A stretch of 64,000 nt of DNA from a virus: positions 62,001-126,000 of IMG/VR virus record IMGVR_UViG_3300000553_000004, one strand, 5' to 3'. Below, piece by piece: positions 57,711 through 64,000 of this stretch; the stretch's first letter is position 1; each line of letters begins with the position of its first letter. The translations under genes were made by a program, and so were the position numbers. The notes below the pieces were generated by a model. The model did not search any database. It was not told the DNA's origin and was given only the letters and a program-made list of their open reading frames with translations.

Positions 57711-58310
57711 ATGAAATCATATATCCTCGCAACCTCGCTTATTCTCGGTCTGGCCGCGTTTGGCGCACAAGCCCAAAACACTGTGACAGTCACGAATTAC
57801 GTCACGATTACGAACGTTGTCCCCGCAGACGTCAATACATCGGCCGTCAGCCAAACCAACGATGCGCCTGACTTCAACAAGATTGATATCACCCTCGGTT
57901 CTGCCGGAAGTTCCTATGGTGGGACTACGCAAGCTGGCGTTGATTTCTCCGTCTCAATCGACCCGTTTGAAAATCTATCCAGCCTTTGGGTTGGTGTGAG
58001 TCAAAGTGTCTATTGGGCTCCCTCATTCGGTGGGTCTACTGACGTCGACGTCGATTGGAACATTAGTGTGTATGGTAACTTCTATGTTCAACCCGGCTGG
58101 TCAATCGGCGATGTCTATGGCGCAGGTGTCAACAACTTGGTTCGAACAGGACCTGAGTTGATTGTCCAATACTATTTGTCCAATGACGTTTACGTTTATG
58201 GCCAAGTCAATTACGACGCACTCACTAAGGGAAGTGGTGAGGGTTGGCAAACGTCCAATACCAAGGATGACGGTTGGCGTTGGGCAGTCGGCCTCGGTTA
58301 CGAATTCTAA
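57711..58310 (+). CDS. outer-membrane beta-barrel-like protein, 199 aa
   Basis: Signal peptide (ILATSLILGLAAFGAQAQ), then alternating polar/hydrophobic strands rich in Tyr, Gly and Asp, ending in YEF with the C-terminal Phe typical for barrels inserted by the BAM machinery. Possibly alters the host surface, for example superinfection exclusion. Its promoter carries a palindrome. Confidence 0.75.
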   Translation: MKSYILATSLILGLAAFGAQAQNTVTVTNYVTITNVVPADVNTSAVSQTNDAPDFNKIDITLGSAGSSYGGTTQAGVDFSVSIDPFENLSSLWVGVSQSVYWAPSFGGSTDVDVDWNISVYGNFYVQPGWSIGDVYGAGVNNLVRTGPELIVQYYLSNDVYVYGQVNYDALTKGSGEGWQTSNTKDDGWRWAVGLGYEF

Positions 58311-58331
58311 AATCTATTGTCCCTCACAGAA

Positions 58332-58359
58332 AAGGCCGAAGGCAACTTCGGTCTTTTTT
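58332..58359 (+). terminator. rho-independent terminator after the barrel gene
   Basis: AAGGCCGAAG (58332-58341) pairs with CTTCGGTCTT (58346-58355), GCAA tetraloop, then a T-run to 58359. Confidence 0.9.
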
Positions 58360-58377
58360 CATGCGTAGGTGTCACGC

Positions 58378-58405
58378 TTGACTTGTTATAGAACTCTGAT
58401 ATTCT
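58378..58405 (+). promoter_or_regulatory. promoter for gene at 58457
   Basis: TTGACT (58378-58383), 16 bp, TGA-TATTCT (-10 at 58400-58405), then a leader of about 45 bases. Confidence 0.8.
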
Positions 58406-58456
58406 ATATTTACGGTAAACGTAACAGTTAACAAACCAAAAACAAATTCAAAATAT

Positions 58457-58798
58457 ATGAACGGTGATTCATTCTTCAAAGGGGTATTTTATACCATCGG
58501 CGTAATCCTTATCTTAGTATTCATCTCTGTCTTGACTCTCTACTCCGCATGGGTCGGAGCATTCGTCAGTGTCCACCTTTGGATGTGGTTCGTTGTTCCT
58601 ACTTTCGGCCTCGCTCCTCTCAAACTTCCAATCGCCTTCGGTCTATTTCTATTGGTTAATTTGTGGTCACGTCAACATCACACCAGTCAGAAGGATGAAC
58701 GTGGTACGAAAGAACGGGCGGTGGAACTTATCAGTCTACTTCTTAATCCTTGGGTCGTATTGTTGATGGGTTATATCTGTCATCATTATTTTGTGTAA
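58457..58798 (+). CDS. multi-pass membrane protein, 113 aa
   Basis: Hydrophobic segments at residues 8-40 and 45-70 and near the C-terminus (LLLNPWVVLLMGYICHHYF), separated by a basic loop (RQHHTSQKDERGTKER). Function unknown. Confidence 0.65.
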   Translation: MNGDSFFKGVFYTIGVILILVFISVLTLYSAWVGAFVSVHLWMWFVVPTFGLAPLKLPIAFGLFLLVNLWSRQHHTSQKDERGTKERAVELISLLLNPWVVLLMGYICHHYFV

Positions 58799-58827
58799 TC
58801 CACAATCTATAACCCTGACTAAATATT

Positions 58828-59520
58828 ATGAAAGTTAAATTTACAAATGACACCGATGTTCGATTGGGATTTGAAATCGAATGTTTAATCTATGGTAATA
58901 TTGATGACCGAATTGTTAGTGGACGGAACTACAACAACTTCGTCAGAAAGATACGAAATCTAAAAAAGGGCAATGAGGTTGGTGTAGATTTTAGTGTTAC
59001 CGCCAGTAGGCCGGGTGATTACGAATGTGAGTTAAGAACCAAACCGATGAAGCCGAAAGATGCCATGGCCAATTTGGAACGAATCTTTAATACTGTGAAT
59101 GAGTTTGGTTATACAAATCGTTCATGTGGATTCCACGTCAATATATCATCAAAGCATAAGACTAAGATGAAAAATTTTCACCCAGTATCATTTCTATCTT
59201 CAAAGTTGTGGAATGAAATATTGGTTAAAATTGACCGTACAGACAATAGTTACTGTCGTCCTGTGGTCAGGCTTAACGGTAAACACGTCTCGAAGGTTGA
59301 GGCCATGAGGAATTTTAGAAACTCCTTAAATGATAAGTATCGGTGTGTATCATTGCGTAATTTTGGTAACGGTCTAAATTCCACATCCCGCGTTGAAATT
59401 CGTGGATTCGGTAATAAGAATTATACAAATAAATTCGATACCATCTCCAAATATATAAAACGAATTGAAAATTTGTTTCACTCCGCCTGTGAAACTCGTC
59501 AGGCAACCGACCACGCTTGA
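58828..59520 (+). CDS. amidoligase-family protein 1
   Basis: 230 residues. Motifs of the glutamine-synthetase-fold amidoligases: VRLGFEIECL, ECELRTKPMKPKDAM, SCGFHVNISSK and RVEIRGFGNK. These enzymes form amide bonds at carboxylates using ATP. First of three such genes in 4 kb. Its TGA stop lies inside the next promoter. Confidence 0.78.
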   Translation: MKVKFTNDTDVRLGFEIECLIYGNIDDRIVSGRNYNNFVRKIRNLKKGNEVGVDFSVTASRPGDYECELRTKPMKPKDAMANLERIFNTVNEFGYTNRSCGFHVNISSKHKTKMKNFHPVSFLSSKLWNEILVKIDRTDNSYCRPVVRLNGKHVSKVEAMRNFRNSLNDKYRCVSLRNFGNGLNSTSRVEIRGFGNKNYTNKFDTISKYIKRIENLFHSACETRQATDHA

Positions 59521-59544
59521 CTTGTTATAGAACTATGATAAATT
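59517..59544 (+). promoter_or_regulatory. promoter of amidoligase 2
   Basis: TTGACT (59517-59522), 16 bp, TGA-TAAATT (-10 at 59539-59544). The leader to ATG 59655 is about 100 bases and A/C-rich. Confidence 0.78.
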
Positions 59545-59654
59545 GAGTCAATGAAAGAAACCGGAAAATGCCAATCAACCAAAGTAACTACCAAACACTC
59601 TACCAAACACTAACTCTGAGTAATAACCAATCAACTACTACCACCACAAATTTT

Positions 59655-60971
59655 ATGTCATGTGAATGTCCAAATTGTAAGAAAGATAACATCCTAAACG
59701 GAACGCTCGTAATCGACTGTCCGTTGTGTTCAAATAAAATCGACGCAACGAGTAAGTTCCAAGTCATGCCTGACAAGAGTGTCGTCTGTGAGACTTGTGT
59801 CACCGCCTTCTACGTTCTGTGTCGGTCGTGTAATAAACTTCACAAGAAGACGGCAATGAAGACTGTCAATTCCATCAATGAAGATGGCATTACCAAGGAA
59901 CAGGCGCCGGTTTGTGAGAAGTGTTACAATAACAACTATCGTACCTGTAACGAATGTAGTGAGTTGTTCAATCGTAATGACGTGATTAGTCACAACGAAA
60001 AGGCGTTCTGTAAGATTTGTTTTAACAAAACATATCAGATGTGTTCTCACTGTCAGGGAACGTTCCCGAAGGGAAGTGTCACACATACCATCCGTGGAAG
60101 AAACGCGGTGTGTGATAAGTGTCACAGTTATTACGGCCCGATTCAACTGTACGAAACCAAGCCTGTCATGGCATTTCACGGTAAACCGCCACATTACTAC
60201 GGCATTGAATTGGAATGTGAGTTGGTTAGTAAAGCCAGTGAAGAACGTGGCGGAAAGGCCCAAGAGGTTGTTGACCTTCTCCCGCCAGACTTCGCCGTCT
60301 TGAAGGAAGATGGTAGCCTTAGTTGTGGGTTTGAGATTTGTACTCAACCGGCAACCGTTGAGGAACATAAGATTCGGTTCGACAAATTCTTTGAAAAATT
60401 GCCGGCTGGTATTCATTCGTTCAACACCGCCAATTGTGGACTTCACATCCATTGTTCTAAGAAACCTTTGAGTCTGTTGACCATCGCCAAGATTGTGGTG
60501 TTCGTCAACGAAACGAACAATCAGGAATTTGTTGAAACTATTGCCGGTAGAAAATCTTGTAGATATTCCTGTATTCAGAAGAAGGAATACGCAACTGTCA
60601 AGAGTCAGATTACCAACGGCCGCGCACGTGGCGAACGATATGAGGCGGTCAACCTGTTGAATAAGGATACCATCGAATTTCGAATTTTCAAGGGGACTCT
60701 CAAACGTGAATCCTTTTACAAGGCGCTTGAGTTCTGTGACTCGCTGATTCGGTTCTGTTCAACTGCCACCAATAGTATCGTGTATTCTCGTAACAAAGAA
60801 AACTTTATCAAATATGTGGCGGAAAATCATAAAAGTTATCCACATCTTTACGCATTCATTTGCGCCAAAGTGTTGAAACAAGAAAACAAAATGACCAAGA
60901 AATTTGGATTTAGTTTGGCTACGCCGGCTGGTGTTGGCGACCCACAACCCACTGTTACTAATTTGGAATAA
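59655..60971 (+). CDS. zinc-finger amidoligase-family protein 2
   Basis: 438 residues from ATG 59655; the longer frame from 59568 would translate the A/C-rich leader (Gln/Thr/Asn-rich) and is rejected. Residues 1-170 hold five or more CxxC pairs (LIM/RING-like ribbon, for example CETCVTAFYVLCRSCNKLH). The amidoligase core has YYGIELECEL, KEDGSLSCGFEI, GLHIHCSKKP and TIEFRIFKGTL. Likely peptide or amine ligation to a carboxylate. Confidence 0.82.
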   Translation: MSCECPNCKKDNILNGTLVIDCPLCSNKIDATSKFQVMPDKSVVCETCVTAFYVLCRSCNKLHKKTAMKTVNSINEDGITKEQAPVCEKCYNNNYRTCNECSELFNRNDVISHNEKAFCKICFNKTYQMCSHCQGTFPKGSVTHTIRGRNAVCDKCHSYYGPIQLYETKPVMAFHGKPPHYYGIELECELVSKASEERGGKAQEVVDLLPPDFAVLKEDGSLSCGFEICTQPATVEEHKIRFDKFFEKLPAGIHSFNTANCGLHIHCSKKPLSLLTIAKIVVFVNETNNQEFVETIAGRKSCRYSCIQKKEYATVKSQITNGRARGERYEAVNLLNKDTIEFRIFKGTLKRESFYKALEFCDSLIRFCSTATNSIVYSRNKENFIKYVAENHKSYPHLYAFICAKVLKQENKMTKKFGFSLATPAGVGDPQPTVTNLE

Positions 60972-60990
60972 TCAATTAACTATAAAAATT

Positions 60991-62004
60991 ATGTGTTTAG
61001 CTATTTACAAACCCGCAGGTGCGACGGTCGCTGAGTCTCATCTGAGAAACGGCTTCGCCAATCACTCCGATGGCGCAGGATTCGCTTGGGCCGCCGATGG
61101 CGCTCTCCACGTCGTTAAGGGATTATTCGACGTAGAAGAGGTCGTTAAGCAGTATGAATTGATTAAGGAGTATCCTTGTCTCATTCACTTCCGCAAGGCG
61201 ACTCATGGAACGGTTGATGAGTCCAATTGTCATCCATTTCTATTCAACGACGGTAAGCTGGCGTTGATTCACAATGGTATTATTTCAATCAAATGTACAA
61301 TCGAAGGATTGTCTGACACCGCCCACTTCGTCAAGTTGGTTCTTGAACCGATGGTCAAACGGAACAATGTTCCAATTAATGACGGCGCATTACAGTATCT
61401 TATCTCAACGTCAATTGGGACTGATAAAATGGTTATCATGGACGGTGACGGCAAGGCCTATGTCATTAATGAAGACAAAGGTAAGTGGGAAGGAGGCGTT
61501 TGGTATTCGAACACATCCTTTTCATGGTCTTACAAAACCCCCGTCGTCACGCCGACAACACCTTATCAATATCCGCAACAGAGCCAGTCGTCCTACCTTA
61601 CTCGGTATAATACGGGACATGCTCCTAATAGTTCCACTGGTAAAACTTGGCGCAAGTCATTTGAGACGGATTCCGAAGACGACGCCAGTTATCTTGAATT
61701 CTGGAAAAGAACCAAGGACGTGAAGACGGACATCGGGTCTGATATTTCCAACAAGGAAACTCAGGTATTGCCTAACATTGGTTTCACTACCACCGAAGTT
61801 ATTGATGACGCCGGAAATGTTACAATAATCGACGTTCATGATTTGGAAGAAACTCAGGTGGAAGATAAAAAGACCTTCGGTGAAGGTATGATGTGTGAAT
61901 ACGGTTGGTGGGACGAAGAAATCGAATCTGATATCGCCCTTCTCCGATTGAACATGGGTCTTAATCGTGAAACGGCAATTCTCAGGGTGTTTTCTGAACG
62001 TTGA
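60991..62004 (+). CDS. class II glutamine amidotransferase 1
   Basis: 337 residues starting MCLAIYKPAG; Cys2 would be the N-terminal nucleophile after Met removal. Further Gn-AT II motifs: HSDGAGFAWA, IHFRKATHGTVDESNCHPF and LIHNGII. The C-terminal 170 residues are low-complexity and unrecognised. Would release ammonia from glutamine, perhaps for the flanking amidoligases. ATG 60991 is 20 bases after the amidoligase 2 stop. Confidence 0.86.
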   Translation: MCLAIYKPAGATVAESHLRNGFANHSDGAGFAWAADGALHVVKGLFDVEEVVKQYELIKEYPCLIHFRKATHGTVDESNCHPFLFNDGKLALIHNGIISIKCTIEGLSDTAHFVKLVLEPMVKRNNVPINDGALQYLISTSIGTDKMVIMDGDGKAYVINEDKGKWEGGVWYSNTSFSWSYKTPVVTPTTPYQYPQQSQSSYLTRYNTGHAPNSSTGKTWRKSFETDSEDDASYLEFWKRTKDVKTDIGSDISNKETQVLPNIGFTTTEVIDDAGNVTIIDVHDLEETQVEDKKTFGEGMMCEYGWWDEEIESDIALLRLNMGLNRETAILRVFSER

Positions 62005-62032
62005 TAGTTAATACAAACAATTAAACAAAATT

Positions 62033-62290
62033 ATGGAAAAGACAACTAAATCTAAGAAACGTATCAAAAATTTGCCCGTGACGGGACAATTCTTCACGGC
62101 TGATGCCAGCCTTAATGAAAAATTCGTTACGGTCAAACTACCATCAAGCGTGGCGCAGTATCTCGGCCTGACTGACTCTAAGGTGTTTTGGACTCCTATA
62201 AACGGAGTGATTCAGCTCAGCGCCGGACAACCGAATATTGTTATTCCGCTCATGAGTGTCGGCGCAGACCAATTTGTTTCACATTCTTAA
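62033..62290 (+). CDS. hypothetical protein, 85 aa
   Basis: Not recognised. A beta-rich core (KFVTVKLPSSVAQYLGLTDS) resembles swapped-hairpin DNA-binding folds. Sits between amidotransferase and amidoligase genes. Confidence 0.6.
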   Translation: MEKTTKSKKRIKNLPVTGQFFTADASLNEKFVTVKLPSSVAQYLGLTDSKVFWTPINGVIQLSAGQPNIVIPLMSVGADQFVSHS

Positions 62291-62296
62291 AATATT

Positions 62297-63157
62297 ATGA
62301 ATACCAAGGTTATAGATTTCACCATCGGCGCTGACCCCGAGCTTACTCTGTTGAGAGCTAACGGCGACGTTGTTGAGGCGGCAGATTACTGTTCGCTCGG
62401 CGGTACCGGTGATGAGGAATTCGGCGCTGATGGTAATGGTTATACCTTCGAACTTAGACCGGCGCCGTCAAAAAATCCACTCCAAGTTGTTAATACAATT
62501 CGTGATATCTTCGTCCGTAAGGTTATCAACGAATCTGAATTTCTTGAATTTAATTGGGTATCCGGTAGTTATCATTCTGGATATCCACTTGGCGGACACG
62601 TTCACTTTGGACTTACCAATCGTCAAGTAAATTACACCGATGCTATTGCCAAATTGGACAATTATGTCGGCCTTGTGTGTTTGATGTTGGAGAATCGGAC
62701 CGATGGTATCAATCGTCGACACAGTAATAGATATGGTTGTATGGGCGACTATCGTGTTCAACCGTGGGGACTTGAATACCGTTCAATGAGCAGTTGGTTA
62801 TCTTCTCCGTACATTGCGTCGGCCATGCTGTGTCTTTCAAAAACCGTGATGTATGAGATGGTGAATAATTCAAAATTCGATTGGCATAAATTTGCGGTGA
62901 AGTCGGATTTTCCGACCATGAATCACAAACGAATCATACCTTTGTTTCCTAAAATTTGGGAAGACATCACCAAGATGCATCTGTATCAGTTGTATAAACC
63001 GTATCTTGATTTGATTTATTTCCTTGTTACAAACAAACGTACTTGGTTGCCTACCACCAGCCTCAAAGATAACTGGGGTGTGATTGATATGACTCCCTGT
63101 ATTTCTAGTAAGATTAATATCGACTTAATCTGGAACCGTTTTAATGCTGAAAAATAA
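62297..63157 (+). CDS. COOH-NH2 ligase-type amidoligase 3
   Basis: 286 residues. Markers: IGADPELTLLRANGDVVEAA, FGADGNGYTFELRPAPSKNP, GGHVHFGLTN, and GLEYRSMSSWLSSPYIA. These match the phage COOH-NH2 ligase branch of the amidoligase superfamily. No ATP-site residue looks lost. Confidence 0.84.
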   Translation: MNTKVIDFTIGADPELTLLRANGDVVEAADYCSLGGTGDEEFGADGNGYTFELRPAPSKNPLQVVNTIRDIFVRKVINESEFLEFNWVSGSYHSGYPLGGHVHFGLTNRQVNYTDAIAKLDNYVGLVCLMLENRTDGINRRHSNRYGCMGDYRVQPWGLEYRSMSSWLSSPYIASAMLCLSKTVMYEMVNNSKFDWHKFAVKSDFPTMNHKRIIPLFPKIWEDITKMHLYQLYKPYLDLIYFLVTNKRTWLPTTSLKDNWGVIDMTPCISSKINIDLIWNRFNAEK

Positions 63158-63163
63158 TTGATT

Positions 63164-63652
63164 ATGATTACATATACCGAAGTAGATACCAACGTGGCGG
63201 AAATCGTGACGGAGACGAAGTTGTTTAATCTTAACACAATTAGGAAGTATCATATTTATGGACTTCGACAACTCGACAATCCACTGATACTTATTGAATA
63301 TTCCGCCAACCATTGTAGCGCAGAGTTTGTATCAAGATTGAATAGTTTGATTGAATTCTTTAAACTAAATGGAATTGATGCGTCCACTTTCGACGGTGGA
63401 GAATCTGACAAGGTTGATATTGGATTACGATTGGATTTAAGAAAGCATTTTAATGCCAATAAAAAACCACTGTTGGCCGCGTCCATAGTTTCAACTATTG
63501 TATATTGTTTGGAAGACCGCGTTGACATTGAACAAATGAAGAAACACAAATTGTCATGCATTCCAACGTTCGTAAATCAAAGTAGCGATACAAGTAAGCC
63601 TCTGTCTATCACCGGCGCCGGTAAGACCAAATCAGCCACGCTTGACTTATAA
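63164..63652 (+). CDS. hypothetical protein, 162 aa
   Basis: Not recognised. ATG 63164 is chosen over an in-frame TTG at 63158. The final codons run through the -35 region of the next promoter. Confidence 0.62.
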   Translation: MITYTEVDTNVAEIVTETKLFNLNTIRKYHIYGLRQLDNPLILIEYSANHCSAEFVSRLNSLIEFFKLNGIDASTFDGGESDKVDIGLRLDLRKHFNANKKPLLAASIVSTIVYCLEDRVDIEQMKKHKLSCIPTFVNQSSDTSKPLSITGAGKTKSATLDL

Positions 63653-63669
63653 TATAATTCAACTACAAT
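63642..63669 (+). promoter_or_regulatory. promoter of second amidotransferase gene
   Basis: TTGACT (63642-63647), 16 bp, TACAAT (63664-63669), then an A/C-rich leader of about 30 bases. Confidence 0.75.
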
Positions 63670-63703
63670 CATAACAGTTAAACAATCAACCAAATAAAAT
63701 AAA

Positions 63704-64000
63704 ATGTGTCGTATCGCAGCATTTCCCCCCGGCTTCTCGAAGTCGGAAGCAGTTAAAATACTGGCCAATTTTGAGAATAAGAACACTGACGGAACGGGCT
63801 CGGTCTATCTCAAGGATGGTAAGTTTGTAGTCGACAAGTGGGCGAAACCATTTAGTCAAATTGTGAAGACAAAGCCGAATTTTCTGTCACATATGCCTTA
63901 TAGTGATAGTTGGACGTTGGTACACCTTCGGGCCGCCTCTCATGGTGGTAATAGTCAACAGAATACCCATCCATTTCTCGTTGGTAATTGGGCGTTCATT
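63704..64000 (+). CDS. class II glutamine amidotransferase 2 (5' part)
   Basis: 99 codons before the window edge. MCRIAAFPPGF places the nucleophile Cys2; later VHLRAASHGGNSQQNTHPF matches IHFRKATHG...NCHPF of the first copy. Paralogue of the gene at 60991, diverged in between. The rest of the gene lies to the right. Confidence 0.8.
   Translation, partial: MCRIAAFPPGFSKSEAVKILANFENKNTDGTGSVYLKDGKFVVDKWAKPFSQIVKTKPNFLSHMPYSDSWTLVHLRAASHGGNSQQNTHPFLVGNWAFI

Noticed and set aside
59568-59654. N-terminal extension of the zinc-finger amidoligase
   Set aside because: The extension is Gln/Thr/Asn-rich because it translates the A/C-rich leader; ATG 59655 begins the zinc-finger domain directly.
59730-60452. 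240-codon minus-strand open frame
   Set aside because: Antisense to the zinc-finger amidoligase, whose cysteine pairs and amidoligase motifs are unmistakable.
1-64000. CRISPR array or insertion sequence
   Set aside because: No regularly spaced direct repeats, transposase motifs or terminal inverted repeats were seen.

Overview
The window looks like part of a large (probably jumbo) bacteriophage genome. Genes are packed end to end with 4-base ATGA stop/start overlaps. Many encode proteins under 100 residues. There are seven tRNA or tRNA-like genes, nine homing-endonuclease loci of at least three families (two are remnants), and nucleotide, RNA-repair, NAD and translation genes in the mix typical of very large phages. 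No capsid, tail, terminase, polymerase or integrase gene lies inside the window, so virion type and lifestyle cannot be read from it. Promoters are sigma70-like (TTGACT, 16 bp, extended -10), which points to a bacterial host. A predicted outer-membrane barrel, a lipoprotein and signal-peptide proteins point to a Gram-negative host. The genetic code appears standard: TAA, TGA and TAG all end genes.

Layout. 1-3.7 kb (minus strand): a receiver-like protein running off the left edge, RNA ligase, histidine phosphatase, M23-like peptidase and five tRNAs, with an HNH gene inserted among the tRNAs. 3.7-6.5 kb: small ORFs, then a three-hairpin RNA leader in front of a Ro60/TROVE-like vWA protein and a strong terminator. 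6.5-17 kb: a long plus-strand run with an R2K-like ATP-grasp protein, DUF4326, HD hydrolase, EF-Ts, a Cys/Met-metabolism PLP enzyme, many small ORFs, thymidylate synthase and DHFR. 17-28.5 kb: peptidyl-tRNA hydrolase, ATP-dependent DNA ligase, DEDD exonuclease, two metallophosphoesterases, a P-loop kinase, a papain-like peptidase and a nucleotidyltransferase-fold protein, interleaved with homing endonucleases or their remnants. 28.5-41 kb: NAD synthetase, a CoaD-like adenylyltransferase, two odd tRNAs, an ADP-ribosyltransferase with three repeats, dCMP deaminase, Nudix, phosphoesterase and an NMN-adenylyltransferase-like protein. 41-47.3 kb: nicotinamidase, then a vWA / PP2C / kinase set of TerY-P type. 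47.3-54.7 kb: lipoprotein, a structured RNA, nicotinate phosphoribosyltransferase, polynucleotide kinase-phosphatase, PRPP synthetase, an OGFR_N protein and a WGR-PARP. 54.7-58.8 kb: envelope proteins with C-ending codons. 58.8-64 kb: three amidoligase-family proteins and two class II glutamine amidotransferases, the last cut by the right edge.

How the genes may work together. Nicotinamidase, nicotinate phosphoribosyltransferase, an adenylyltransferase, glutamine-dependent NAD synthetase and PRPP synthetase form a complete route from nicotinamide to NAD+. PARP and a second ADP-ribosyltransferase are likely NAD+ users. RNA ligase and polynucleotide kinase-phosphatase form an RNA-repair pair, and EF-Ts, peptidyl-tRNA hydrolase and tRNAs support translation. 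The most striking regulatory feature is that about fifteen promoters place the -10 box 5-7 bases before a start codon, which predicts leaderless mRNAs. A second class of genes has long A/C-rich leaders without Shine-Dalgarno motifs.
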